40,000 bases of DNA, taken from the NCBI GenBank assembly GCA_009746045.1, contig RPFO01000178.1, positions 1 to 40,000 on the forward strand. The letters run 5' to 3'. A program made the translations under genes and the position numbers. The notes under the pieces were generated by a model that saw nothing but the letters and a program-made list of their open reading frames with translations, had not been told where the DNA came from and ran no database searches. This document shows positions 1 to 9,880 of this stretch, piece by piece; the stretch's first letter is position 1; every line of letters starts with the position of its first letter. This DNA comes from Mesostigma viride. Lineage: Eukaryota; Streptophyta; Mesostigmatophyceae; Mesostigmatales; Mesostigmataceae.

Positions 1-5
1 CCTTT

Positions 6-783
6 TGTAACAAGCAAAAATGATTGTTGTTACATCCTTTGTTTTGTGAATGTTTGGCTTTTATTCGAGGACTTTTGGATCAGTATTGAGAAAGTTATGA
101 GGTTTCTAAGACGACGGTACTTGGAGCTGATACTTTGTCAGCCAACTGATAGGAACCCTCATTGGTCGTGGCCTGATCCACGTAGGGTTGTAGTTTGTTG
201 GCTGATACTACTGATAGGAGCCCTCATTGGTCGTGGCCTGATCCACGTGGGGTTGTAGTTTGTTAGTTGGTACTATTGAGTCTTAAATGCTCCTTTGGGA
301 CTTCAGTGCTCACGACAGATTTAGGATCTCATGGAAAGATTCTGCCAGGCTGTGTGTGGTGTTGTTCTGTTTTGTGTGACTAGGATGGATACGAAGATCT
401 TGTATAGGATTCCATGGTTCTGATTGGTTCTCTTCAGGCTAAGGTTGGAGCAAGCTCGACAAGCACGTCGATATCAAGGACGTGGGGTCGCCATTGTTGC
501 TACGTTGGTTTTGATTCACCATGGTATAATAAAGCTTGGCTTTGTTGTCCAATCCATAAGAGCCCCTTGGCTATAGACGTCCTTCAGTTCCACAGAGGTC
601 GTCTATACACGAGCTTGTCTTTGTGTCTACAAGGGGTTGTGATTCCCTAAATCACGTGCTGTGGAATTTCCATCTCAACGTTGCTCGGATACTTGAAGTT
701 CTGCGACTCAGGAAAGCAACCCAGGTAAAAGATCTTTCATATTGGACTGTGGATGATGTTGATGATCATTTTTAGTCGTTACA
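6..783 (+). repeat. 5' LTR
   Basis: Starts TGTAAC and ends GTTACA, a 6-bp terminal inverted repeat with the usual TG...CA ends. It matches 8704-9482 almost base for base. Inside it is a direct duplication of about 55 bp with a 65-bp period (145-199 and 210-264); the second copy carries the palindrome CACGTG. A TATA-like stretch (ggtataataaagc) lies at about 525-537 and could drive transcription. The short open frames in the LTR look like chance. Confidence 0.97.
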
Positions 784-784
784 T

Positions 785-796
785 TGGTATCGGAGG
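785..796 (+). other. Primer binding site (initiator tRNA-Met type)
   Basis: One base after the 5' LTR the sequence reads TGGTATCGGAG. This differs by one base from the TGGTATCAGAG start typical of plant and algal elements primed by initiator tRNA-Met. The leader from here to the likely gag start at 1012 shows nothing else clear. Confidence 0.8.
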
Positions 797-1011
797 ATCT
801 CTACTTTGGTGTTTCTCTTGAAGTCGCAACCTTCCGGGTAGTACAACGTTGATCAGATGTCTGTCATCCGAGAAGATTCATAGAGTTGCGGAAAACTTAC
901 GGTGTTACAGACTGAGACACATCCTGATGTGACTGTCTTGCTCTGTAACACTAGAAGTCAGCCGTAACCGTTGTCTCTACTAGGCAGACGATCGCGACTC
1001 CATGTGGAAGT

Positions 1012-2763
1012 ATGAGTAGTTCGAAGACACAATCACCTTTACCCCCTACTAATCAAGGTTTGGAGATCCGTCATCATCTCTGGAACCCATTGCTAGGGAA
1101 GGTGCTGAGACAACTGCTCGTACTCCACGGCGTCAACTTGATTTCAACCGTACTTCTATGTCTGAAGTGAGGCGGCCCTCGTTGTCCATAGGGCCCAAGT
1201 TTTCCGTCATTGCATCTGGTCTCCAACCAGGCGAACCATCGCTGACAGGCGTGGGTCGAGGAGCGTCACTGTCGCCCAGGATTCCAAGCGCGCGAACGAG
1301 TCCTGTGCGGAGTGCATCTTCTTCATTTCTTTTCCCGCTAAATACCACGCCTGGAAGAGACGGGACCAGACTTGCAGCGGATCGCCTCTCAGCAGCTAAA
1401 ATCAGATTATTACACGATGAACAACACGCAGCGATGTATAGAAAGATGGTGGAGGAGGTGGAACAGGATGTGGGAAGACTTCGTCAGAGAATTGAGGAGG
1501 AGGAGGCGGCCATGCGTGACATGGTTGCTGGATTGGGGAGAGAGGCTCCTCGGTTGGGTGACGGAAGGGTTTTACCTAATAGTACCGCAGTTACTACGAG
1601 GAATGAGACGCAGGATAGCGATAGGCAGGATCCAGCGCAGACGACCTCGGTCACCTTCACCACCCCCGCCAGCGACGTCCCCGTGACCGTCACTATACCA
1701 CCGCATCAAGGTTCCGCCCCGCCATTTCCAAAAATCGAATCTCGTAGACAAGCTGTCGCTCACCAATCTAACCCACCGCAGTTTCGATCATTTCTCTACT
1801 CGATTCCAGGATGTGTTCGCTATCCACTTTGCTAACTACGGCAAACGAGCGGAAGAACGACTTTCCCTGGACATCCAGAAGAAGATGGTTCGACAGCGAA
1901 TGAGCGACAGTGCAGCCGACAGGTTTGATGAGTTTTTACGATCCTCGGCAGGTAATACTTGCAAGGATTTGCCATCTCTCATGCTTTCATTTCGACGTTT
2001 TCTCCTTCCCCAGGACCAGCTCCGTCTGGACCGGGACGCGTTGGCCAACTGTACTCAGTCCGGCCTGACACTACCACAATACGTAGAGACGTTTACCAAC
2101 CTGAGGGCCAAAATCCCCCAGTGCTCTGATTCTGAAGCTCTTCACAGGTTTCTGCATGGGCTCTCCCCTCAAGTCAGGGTGGATATTGACAAGCATTTCT
2201 CCCCTTTCGACTATGTCGAGTGGAAGTGGGATACTGTGCTGTCTTATGCCCTCACGCTGTGCCGTGTCCCTGACTTTTCCCTCAAGTGGGAGCCTGCTGC
2301 AGGCAACCAGGCGCCTGCTGTTAAGAAGCCCCTGAACCAGCTGAACGCTGTGATGGAGGAGCTCAGTGCCATGGAGCAGTCCAAAGGAGCCTGTTTCACG
2401 TGTGGCCAGCTGGGACACTTTGCACGGGATTGCCCCAAGCGAGACCAGTTCCCAAGCGACACCAAGGGTCCTCAGGGGGTTCTTCCATTCACCAGACCAC
2501 CCATCTTCCCTCCTGGGGTGAGCCAGAGCGACCACAGGGCACAGCCTGGGTTTAGACCCAACTTCCAGGCTTCGGGCAAGGGACCATTCCAGCCCAAGGG
2601 ATTCAACAGGCAAGACAGGCGTCGGATGGTCAACGCCCTGTGGCACCTCCTAGCAGAGGAGGAGGAGGGAGAAGGGGAGGCAGACGGCATAGAGGATCAG
2701 CAGGTGCAGCCTTCAGTGGGGAGCTCGTCTTCAGATCATCCTCCTGAGCTGCCAAAAAACTAG
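1012..2763 (+). CDS. gag: gag polyprotein, two internal frameshifts
   Basis: Structural protein of the retroelement, expected to assemble particles and bind the RNA. The likely start is the ATG at 1012, which reads MSSSKTQSPLPPTNQG and then must move back one frame near 1060 to continue into the frame containing the ATG at 1158. A second change (+1) falls near 1728-1745 beside a five-A run. From there one frame runs to the TAG at 2761-2763, and its upstream codons (NLTHRSFDHFSTRFQDVF) join naturally. A coiled-coil-like stretch lies near 1440-1530 (EEVEQDVGRLRQRIEEEEA). A CCHC zinc knuckle CX2CX4HX4C is at 2392-2433. The tail is proline- and glutamine-rich and ends acidic. The alternative start at 1158 is possible but would discard gag-like upstream sequence. 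Roughly 580 codons in all. Confidence 0.88.
2754..2760 (+). promoter_or_regulatory. -1 programmed frameshift slippery site at the gag stop
   Basis: The heptamer A AAA AAC lies in the gag frame and is followed at once by the gag stop TAG (2761-2763). Slipping back one base reads on as CTA GTG GAG into the protease frame, which is closed upstream by a TGA at 2745-2747. This is the classic X XXY YYZ arrangement. A small hairpin (GGAC-TAC-GTCC, about 2776-2787) follows; whether a larger stem or pseudoknot forms is not shown. Confidence 0.8.
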
Positions 2764-3642
2764 TGGAGCCCCCAGGACTACGTCCAGCGGTGGAGTTAAC
2801 TGGTTTGCCTGCTGTGCATGTCCGTCCTGTGAACAACTTGTCTGCCTCTGATTCCACCACCCCATTGGGCCCTCCTATTCCCAGTCAACTCTTGAAGTTC
2901 CAGGCTAGGCTGTTGAACGTGCCAGTCCCTTTGGCTCAGCCTTTATGTCTCTTCATGATTGACTCAGGTGCAGGAAGTAACTACATTTCCACTTCCTTGG
3001 TGCAGGAGCTGCATCTACCAGTGCTCCCCCACCCTGTGCCTGTTAAGGTCCAATATTCTGATGGTAGGCAGAGTAACTCACCTGGCTACGTGCAACTGCT
3101 TTTTCAAGTGTGCTCACGTCAAACCTTGTCTGTCACAGCAGATGTCATTCCACTCACTGCTGCTGATGTGATTCTGGGGATGCCATGGTTGGAGTCTGCT
3201 AATCCTGCCATCTTGTGGTCTGAGAAGGTGGTGCAGTTTCAGGATGGGTCAGTGTGGGACGCCACCACAGTGATTAAGGGGGGAGAAAGACCAGTCACAG
3301 AGTGCTGTTCTACTAATGAGGCTGTCAATGATGGGAGAGGGGTTGCAGGTGCCAAGGAGGACGTCAAGGTGCCTTCACTGGAAGAGAAACGTGCTGCATT
3401 ACTTAAGCACGTATGGTCTGCCAATCACACCTTGTCTTACCTGGCTACTTACCCAGTGGAACACGTCTTTCTCTTACAGTTGGTTCCTAACTCACCCTCT
3501 GATGAGACTCATGGCCACACGGTGAATGCTGTGAACCCAGTACCAGCTGTCACAGAGGAGGAGCAGAAGCTGCATGATGCCCTTTTGGACAGGTTTGCTG
3601 CCATTTTTGAGGACAAAATGCCACAGTACCCCCTGAAGGGCC
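2760..3642 (+). CDS. pol: pol, aspartic protease segment
   Basis: Entered by -1 frameshifting from gag. The retropepsin active site is visible as FMIDSGAGSNYIS with the catalytic Asp at 2961-2963, followed about 90 residues later by the hydrophobic ADVILGMPWL motif typical of Ty3/Gypsy proteases. It cleaves the polyprotein. The frame then reads through a linker to PQYPLKG at about 3638, where it must drop back one base (a GGG run appears one G short) to continue as PITHVIKLVDGARPP into reverse transcriptase. Read without that change it ends in a meaningless tail at 3731. Confidence 0.9.
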
Positions 3643-4665
3643 AATCACTCATGTCATCAAGCTTGTGGATGGTGCCAGGCCTCCCTTTGTTCCCATGTAC
3701 AGGATGGGGCCAGCTGAGATGGCAGAGCTGAAGGTGATCTTGACAGGCCTGTTGGAAGCTGGACTCATTCTTCCTGCCAATAGTCCTTTCAGCTCTGGGT
3801 GTTTGCTTGTCCCAAGCATGATGGTGGATGGCGGTTGTGCATTGATCTGAGAGGCCTGAACAAGGTCACAGTGAAGTCCAAGTATCCCTTGCCACGGATT
3901 GATGAGCTGCTAGAGAGGACAGCTGGATCATCTTACTTCACCAAGTTTGACCTTAGACACGCGTTCTGGCAGATCAGGATAGCTACTGAGGACATTCCAA
4001 AAACTGCATTCTCCACACCCTGGGGTCAGTTCCAGTGGACTGTGATGCCCATGGGGGCCTCCAACAGCCCAGCTACTATGCAGATGTTTGTGAATGCTAT
4101 CTTTGGCCATCTGACAGGGAACTCTCTGCCTCAGATCTCCCCTGATCTCAGGAATCCCAGGTTCAAAGACATTGCCCACCTGTGTGACCCTGCAAGACCC
4201 GTGTTCAGGACCTGCGTGGTGGCCTACATGGACGACATCCTGGTGCACTCAAAGACGTTCAAGGAGCATCTGGAGAACGTGGAGGAGGTCCTGAAGGTCA
4301 TCCAGCACTACCACTTGTCTGTCAAGAGGTCTAAGGTGGAGTGGGGGCATGAAGTGGGGTTCCTAGGGTACAAGTTGAGTTCCTTGGGTATGACACCTGA
4401 CAATGCTAAGATTGCTGCCATCCTTGAGTGGCCTGTGTTGCAGTCTGCACATGATGTCAAGTCCTTCCTGGGCATGGTGGGGTGGTACAGGCGTTTTATC
4501 CCTGACATGGCTGCCATCTCCACCCCCTTGCTTGAGTTAATCAAGAAGGATGTTCAGTTTGAGTGGACAGATAGGTGTCAGCAGGCCTTTGACCTGTTGA
4601 AGCAGAAGCTCACATCCACCCCTGTGCTAGTGGGTCCCAACCAGATCTACCTTATCAGGTTAGGT
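3640..4665 (+). CDS. pol: pol, reverse transcriptase segment
   Basis: RNA-dependent DNA polymerase. Visible motifs are the fingers region (PPFVPMYRMGPAEMAEL), WRLCIDLRGLNKVT, FTKFDLRHAFWQIRI with the first catalytic Asp at 3949-3951, FSTPWGQFQWTVMPMGASNS, and the catalytic YMDD at 4225-4236 followed by ILVHSKTFKEH and GFLGYKLS. Two single-base frame changes (-1 each) break it, near 3795-3815 at a CCC run and near 4650-4670. An insert of roughly 28 residues lies between AIFGHL and TCVVAYMDD, where Gypsy enzymes usually have only a few residues. It is followed directly by the connection and RNase H regions. Confidence 0.93.
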
Positions 4666-5399
4666 CAGATGCCTCTCAAGGCGCCATAGGTGCTGTGCTG
4701 ATGCAAGACCATGGCTATGGACCACAGCCAGTGGAGTACATGTCTAAAACCATGAGCTCAGCTGAACGTAACTACCCTGTACACGAGCAGGAGTTGCTGG
4801 GTTTAGTGGTAGCATGTCACAAGTGGGAGCATCTGTTGAAGGGAGCTCAGTTTTCTGTGGCTAGCAGTGCTACAGATGGGCTAGGGCAAGAGTCTATCAC
4901 CCTGATGACTGACCACAGGCCCTTGGTGCACGTGCTAGAACAGAGTAGGATGAGTAAGAGGATGGCTGGGTGGATGGAGTACCTAGGGGGATTCTATCCT
5001 TTCTCTGTGCAGTATGTCCCAGGATCACAGAATGTGGTGCCAGACGCCCTCTCTAGAAGAAGGGATCTGATGGGAGCATTTCACGAGGATCTGGATATTT
5101 GTGCTGCCATGGTTTCTGTAGTAGAGTGTGGTGCTGTCACCAGGGCACAGGCAGCTAACCAGCAAACCTCCAAGCTGAGCCAACCCCCTGTAGAGGCTAG
5201 CTTTAGTCACGAGATGCTCATTGACCAGGGCTCTGTCCCAGGGTCGACAGGCGTCCAGGGTGGGGGTCAGTCACTGCAGAGCAGTCTTAGGGAGGGTTCT
5301 GCTGGTAGCCAGCCCACTCTCACAACACAACCAAGCACAGAGAATCCTAGGAGGGGAAGGGACGGCCCAGGAAGTGGATACTGGAGCCAGGGATGCTGA
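4655..5399 (+). CDS. pol: pol, RNase H segment and linker
   Basis: Degrades the RNA of the RNA-DNA hybrid. The first acidic motif (SDASQGAIGAVL) is at about 4668-4700, the second is the Glu of NYPVHEQELLGLVV, the third the Asp of LMTDHRPLVHV, and the last the Asp of VVPDALSR just before 5060. An extra stretch of roughly 15-18 residues (around SSATDGLGQES) separates the strand before TDHRPL compared with usual Gypsy enzymes. After SRRRD comes a low-complexity Ser/Gln/Gly linker of about 110 codons. The frame ends at 5397-5399; a -1 change near 5380-5395 is needed to pass into the integrase frame. Confidence 0.9.
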
Positions 5400-7132
5400 C
5401 CAAGTCTAGAGGATTGGCAGCTGAGATCAAGGGGAAGTCACGTACACCTGTGGCTGATGTTCTGTCATCCAAGCATCTAGTCACTAGTCACCTGCAGGAG
5501 GGTGAGGTGCTGCAGCTGCAGCCTTTAGGACCTGGCAAACAGCTAGTCCTGCCTAACCCTATGAGTATAGCCCTGCTGGACGTGATTAAGGCCTTCACTA
5601 AAACTGAGGACCTGGCCACTAAGGCCATTCAGGAAGGAAGCTTTGGTAACAGACCTGTGGAGTACTGGGAGGGAGTCCTGTATGTCCACACCCAGGATGC
5701 AGATCATGTAGTGACCAGGAAGGTCTATGTGCCAGAAATGGCCATTCCCACTGTGTTGCATTGCTTCCATGACGACGTGACTGCGTGTCATCCTGGGTAT
5801 GCTAAGCTTCTCCATGAAGTACAAGAGAGGTTTTGGTGGCCTGGCATGTTTCGTGATATCAAAGCCTATGTGGCTTCCTGTGACTCATGCCAAAGGAATA
5901 AGGTTAGGACTCAGGCAGTGCCTATCTTTCCTATGGCCATGCCTATTCCCCTTCGACCCTGGATCAGTGTGACCATGGACTTCATTTGTGGCTTGCCTGT
6001 TTCTGATGCTGGCAATGACAGGATACTAGTGGTGATGGACAGGCTGTCTAGAATGTGCCACCTCATCCCCTGCAATGCCCATCTCACAGCTGCCCAGTGT
6101 GTAGAGTTGTTCATGAAGGAGGTGTACAGATTGCATGGCATGCCACGTGTAATCATCACTGACCAGGATCCCTTGTGGATGTCTGGGTTTTGGAAGTCCT
6201 TCTTTGACATCCTAGACACTAAGTTGGCCTTTGGAGTAGCATACAGGTGTGCCAGCACGGGGGCTGTGGAGAGGCTGAACCGTATTGTACGGGAATGCCA
6301 GAAGCACTATTGTACCCATGATAACAAGGAATGGGACAAGAAACTTCCCTTCATAGAGTTTGCCATCAACAACTCACCCCTGGCTCCTCACCAAATGTCT
6401 CCATTTGTCATTTGCCATGGCCAGTGCCCCTTGACTCCATTTGACCTGGAGTTACCTGATAGGGATGCTGAAGGCCCCTTCAGAAGACGCCTAACCTCTG
6501 TCCACCAGTTGATTGCATCCTTCCAGGAAGCTCACAGTATGGTGGCTGCTCAGATGTTGCATGCACAGGACAAGTATTTAAACAATGCTTGGCAACAGAT
6601 GTTGGCTACACACACCTTTGTGGCTCCTGGTGACCTGGTGCTCTTGGAGGCTAATCGTGTGCTACCTGAAAAGGAGCAATGCAGGAAACTGCAACCCTTG
6701 TGGTTGGGACCTTACCCTGTCCTGAACACCTTCCACTATGGGACTGTAGTTCAAGTCCAGGTGCCTTCCCACTGGAGGCTTAAGACTAACGTGTTTCACC
6801 TGGCCCAGCTCAAACTGTATAAACGCAATACCTTGCAGGGACGCCTTTCTGCTCCATTACCATTTGAGCTGGATACTGAGGGGGAGAGGATATATGAAGT
6901 GGAGCAGCTGGTGGCTCACAGAGTCAAAGGAAAGGGTAGGACCAAGCAGCTGCAGTTTAAGGTGCACTGGAAAGGAGAGTTAGAGTCTACTGCCACATGG
7001 CTGTGGTTGTCTGACTTGACTCACTGCCATGAAGTGGTCCAGGAGTATTGCCAAAAGAAGGGGCTCACTCTTCCTTCTTGGTATACTGAGTTGGTGCAAA
7101 CCACTGCTCCCCTTCCTATATCTCAGGACTAA
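5393..7132 (+). CDS. pol: pol, DD35E integrase with C-terminal chromodomain
   Basis: Uninterrupted frame of 579 codons. Numbered from the ATG at 5393: an HHCC zinc-binding domain (H126, H133, C163, C166), then the catalytic core with D196 (TMDFICGL), D257 (IITDQDP) and E293 (TGAVERLNR), giving exactly 35 residues between the last two. A GPY/F-like region follows (KLQPLWLGPYPVL, about 432-444), then a chromodomain at about 500-553 with aromatic positions Y501, W526 and W536. Chromodomains on integrases are known to steer insertion toward marked chromatin, which is the probable role here. The true N-terminus is upstream in the pol polyprotein. Stop TAA at 7130-7132. Confidence 0.95.
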   Translation: MLTKSRGLAAEIKGKSRTPVADVLSSKHLVTSHLQEGEVLQLQPLGPGKQLVLPNPMSIALLDVIKAFTKTEDLATKAIQEGSFGNRPVEYWEGVLYVHTQDADHVVTRKVYVPEMAIPTVLHCFHDDVTACHPGYAKLLHEVQERFWWPGMFRDIKAYVASCDSCQRNKVRTQAVPIFPMAMPIPLRPWISVTMDFICGLPVSDAGNDRILVVMDRLSRMCHLIPCNAHLTAAQCVELFMKEVYRLHGMPRVIITDQDPLWMSGFWKSFFDILDTKLAFGVAYRCASTGAVERLNRIVRECQKHYCTHDNKEWDKKLPFIEFAINNSPLAPHQMSPFVICHGQCPLTPFDLELPDRDAEGPFRRRLTSVHQLIASFQEAHSMVAAQMLHAQDKYLNNAWQQMLATHTFVAPGDLVLLEANRVLPEKEQCRKLQPLWLGPYPVLNTFHYGTVVQVQVPSHWRLKTNVFHLAQLKLYKRNTLQGRLSAPLPFELDTEGERIYEVEQLVAHRVKGKGRTKQLQFKVHWKGELESTATWLWLSDLTHCHEVVQEYCQKKGLTLPSWYTELVQTTAPLPISQD

Positions 7133-7167
7133 CGAATGGTTTCTTCGTGCATGCTGTGTGGTCCCAG

Positions 7168-8312
7168 ATGGAGGAGGAGTTCACGTACCCCAACTTGGGC
7201 CTGGGCGCCACCACGGAGGAAGGGGTCACGGGTATGCATCCAGAAACCCCAACCCCATGAGTTATGTGGAATCCCTGTTTGACAGTATTGTCAGGCGTGA
7301 CCTTAGGAGGGGTCAGCAGATGGATACCATTAACAAGCTCTTGCATTCAGTGATCTCCAAGCAGGATAAGCTACAGGAGCTTCTTCAGGGGTTGTCCTTG
7401 TCCCAGCCCCAGATGGGGAGTGGTGTTAACATAGCTCTCAGCTCCAGCAGCACTCCCATCATTCAGATTCCTCGTCATGTGGTACCTGTCAAGAATGTGG
7501 TGGCCTATGTGGATCACAGGAAGTGCATGGGACCTTGTGAGCATTGTGAGACGCTGGCCAAGGCAGTGGCTGCCCTTAACAGGGAGGAGGGGGAAGTGAG
7601 CCCTGAGGGTTATGTGGAGGAGGTCTTGTCTCAGTTGCACACCAGCCTGTATGAGATTGGCTCTCCTTTTGTGGGCCACCTGTTGCACAGGATGTTTGCC
7701 TTGACTCCAGGACCTGAGATTGACATGAGACCTGCAGAGGGGCAGGATATGTTGACCACCTTGCCTGAGGCTTTGAAAGGAGCCTTCATGCAGTTCCAGC
7801 CAGTGAGCATGGGTGAGGCCTCCTACATGGAGTTGTTGGAGTTTTCAGTGCAGCAGGGAGATTTTGACTTGGCTCCTTCTTCTTCCAGCTCGGTCAATGG
7901 GTGCTTCCCTTTGGAGACATCCAACCTTTTCTGCAGCCCAGGGTTGCCTAAGTTCACCATGGAGCTCAAGGTTCGTCTGACCCCATTGAGGGTGTTGGTG
8001 CCTTTGACAGGTGCTAAGTGGTCAGTGGTCAAGACCTTTCTCCAGTTCTGGTGGGCGTACAGGTCATGGGTGAGCAGGCACAAGACGTCTTCTACTTGGG
8101 TGATGGATCCTGAGAGCCAGTCTGTGGTGCTTCTCTCCTACCCAGGGACATGCCTGCGTTATGTTGCCCAGATGGCAGCAGGGGCTGCAGAGACGTGCAT
8201 GGTGCTGCAGGTCAGCAGGAACTGGCCAGACTTGGTTCACATGGTGGAGCAGTTTCCCTTGTTTGGGACCAGGGGCAAGGATGGTGTGAATGGGGATTGG
8301 TATAGCCTGTGA
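7168..8312 (+). CDS. Retroelement ORF3, unidentified accessory protein
   Basis: A third ORF between integrase and the 3' LTR that I do not recognise. The most protein-like reading starts at ATG 7168 (MEEEFTYPNLGLGATTEEG), then needs a -1 change at a C run near 7251-7256 to enter the long frame from PMSYVESLFDSIVRRD to the TGA at 8310-8312, about 380 residues. If only unbroken sequence is used, it starts at ATG 7257 and is 351 residues. Near the N-terminus there is a coiled-coil-like helix (QMDTINKLLHSVISKQDKLQ) and a Cys cluster (CMGPCEHC) at about 7527-7550. I see no signal peptide or membrane span, so an envelope role is unlikely. Confidence 0.7.
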
Positions 8313-8691
8313 AGAACAGAGCTGTGCAGGAAGAGGATGGGGAAGGATGGGGGAAGAGTATGGAAGGTGCTTTGGATTGTGGTGTGAGGGGGGGATTCCA
8401 GGATGGATGATGGGGGGGGGCTCCAGTCCAGTTCTGATGTTCCAGTCCAGAGTTCCAGGTTCCAGGATGCTGAATGGAAGACCTTGTATTATGAGAAGTG
8501 TTTATCTGGCTTTATAGTAGATAAGGTAGTGACTTGTTTGCTGTAGAGACCTGTGACTAGATGTTATGAGATAGGAGGCCCTGTTTTCAGGGATGTAAAA
8601 ACCCATCTGCTTTTCCCAAGAGATGGTGGATTTCTGTTCAATGTTCCTCTGCCTTCAAGAGTTGGCTATTGGACCTGGGAGGTCCAGTTTT
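8313..8691 (+). other. Untranslated region between ORF3 and polypurine tract
   Basis: No convincing ORF. It holds a G run at about 8410-8419 and short repeats of GTTCCAG/TTCCAGTCCAG at about 8421-8465. Otherwise nothing is recognised. Confidence 0.6.
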
Positions 8692-8701
8692 GAGGGGGAG
8701 A
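8692..8701 (+). other. Polypurine tract
   Basis: GAGGGGGAGA two bases before the 3' LTR, the expected plus-strand primer position for an LTR element. Confidence 0.85.
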
Positions 8702-8703
8702 TA

Positions 8704-9482
8704 TGTAACAAGCAAAAATGACTTTGTTGTTACATCCTTTGTTTTGTGAATGTTTGGCTTTTATTCGAGGACTTTTGGATCAGTATTGAGAAAGTTATGA
8801 GGTTTCTAAGACGACGGTACTTGGAGCTGATACTTTGTCAGCCAACTGATAGGAACCCTCATTGGTCGTGGCCTGATCCACGTAGGGTTGTAGTTTGTTG
8901 GCTGATACTACTGATAGGAGCCCTCATTGGTCGTGGCCTGATCCACGTGGGGTTGTAGTTTGTTAGTTGGTACTATTGAGTCTTAAATGCTCCTTTGGGA
9001 CTTCAGTGCTCACGACAGATTTAGGATCTCATGGAAAGATTCTGCCAGGCTGTGTGTGGTGTTGTTCTGTTTTGTGTGACTAGGATGGATACGAAGATCT
9101 TGTATAGGATTCCATGGTTCTGATTGGTTCTCTTCAGGCTAAGGTTGGAGCAAGCTCGACAAGCACGTCGATATCAAGGACGTGGGGTCGCCATTGTTGC
9201 TACGTTGGTTTTGATTCACCATGGTATAATAAAGCTTGTCTTTGTTGTCCATCCATAAGAGCCCCTTGGCTATAGACGTCCTTCAGTTCCACAGAGGTCG
9301 TCTATACACGAGCTTGTCTTTGTGTCTACAAGGGGTTGTGATTCCCTAAATCACGTGCTGTGGAATTTCCATCTCAACGTTGCTCGGATACTTGAAGTTC
9401 TGCGACTCAGGAAAGCAACCCAGGTAAAAGATCTTTCATATTGGACTGTGGATGATGTTGATGATCATTTTTAGTCGTTACA
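8704..9482 (+). repeat. 3' LTR
   Basis: Matches the 5' LTR over its whole length. Differences seen are a 2-base insertion near 8723, one G-to-T change near 9239 and one missing base near 9251. It carries the same internal 65-bp-period duplication (8845-8899 and 8910-8964). It ends GTTACA at 9482, followed by ccctt. Confidence 0.97.
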
Positions 9483-9834
9483 CCCTTGCAGGAAGTAGCC
9501 CAGAATGTATTAAAAGCCATATGCCCCTTCTCAGGGATATGAGCTCCATGTACTCCCAACGGAGACATTAATTAATTAATTAATAGACACGTGACTGCGT
9601 CACGTGAGCAGAAGTCCAACGGAGACATGTTACAATTCAATTTAATTTAATTTAATCTAGTATACGCAGTCACGTGTCTATTAATTACTTACTTAATTAA
9701 TATAGTATACAGCCCTTTATTCTGATTTGCCCTTTATATTTACAGCCCATATCAGCCAGGGAGCACCAGTCAGTGCGTAATGCAGTTACTAATGCACATA
9801 ACTTAAAACGTTATACTGATCCATCTCGTAGTGT
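9483..9834. other. SMC1 3' flank / 3' UTR region
   Basis: AT-rich sequence between the retroelement and the SMC1 stop codon. Read on the - strand, TGTAA (the usual green-algal poly(A) signal) occurs at 9740-9744, about 90 nt past the stop codon; this is only a candidate. The rest is dominated by the inverted repeat described separately. Confidence 0.5.
9577..9687. repeat. 24-bp perfect inverted repeat with CACGTG cores
   Basis: 9577-9600 and 9664-9687 are exact reverse complements (24 of 24), each holding GACACGTGACTGCGT or its complement, separated by 63 bases. TTAATTAA-rich sequence continues outside both arms. A direct repeat CCAACGGAGACAT (about 9556-9568 and 9616-9628) interleaves with it. 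It could form a cruciform or an RNA hairpin in the SMC1 3' region, or be a small foldback (MITE-like) element. Confidence 0.85.
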
Positions 9835-9880
9835 TTATGCTTTGTAAGGTTCCAGGCTGAAGGTCAGAGTCTTGGAGCAG
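9835..9880 (-). CDS. SMC1: SMC1 exon 19 (residues 1212-1225) and stop
   Basis: After TTGCAG, one C completes N1211, then CSKTLTFSLEPYKA and TAA. This matches the end of human SMC1A (SKVLTFDLTKY), which confirms that intron 18 is spliced although exon 18 seems to run to a stop. Confidence 0.95.

Larger units (their letters stand above)
6..9482 (+). mobile_element. Ty3/Gypsy chromovirus LTR retrotransposon, complete but frameshifted
   Basis: Two near-identical LTRs bound an internal region holding, in order, a primer binding site, gag with a CCHC zinc knuckle, protease, reverse transcriptase, RNase H, integrase, a C-terminal chromodomain, an extra ORF3 and a polypurine tract. The order RT-RNaseH-IN places it in Ty3/Gypsy, and the chromodomain after integrase places it in the chromoviruses. 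The LTRs differ by about one substitution and two small indels in about 778 bp, so insertion was recent. Flanking pentamers are ccttt (1-5) and ccctt (9483-9487), a 4-of-5 match to a 5-bp target duplication. Reading frames change at about seven places; at most of these a homopolymer run is one base short. The element lies about 350 bp beyond the SMC1 stop codon, which is read on the other strand. Confidence 0.97.

Noticed and set aside
46-650. Short ORFs inside the LTR
   Set aside because: They use non-ATG starts or random frames, are duplicated only because the LTR is, and show no domain.
1158-1835. Gag ending at 1835
   Set aside because: The last 30 codons are out of frame; the gag-like sequence NLTHRSFDHFSTRFQDVF continues in the next frame into the long gag ORF.
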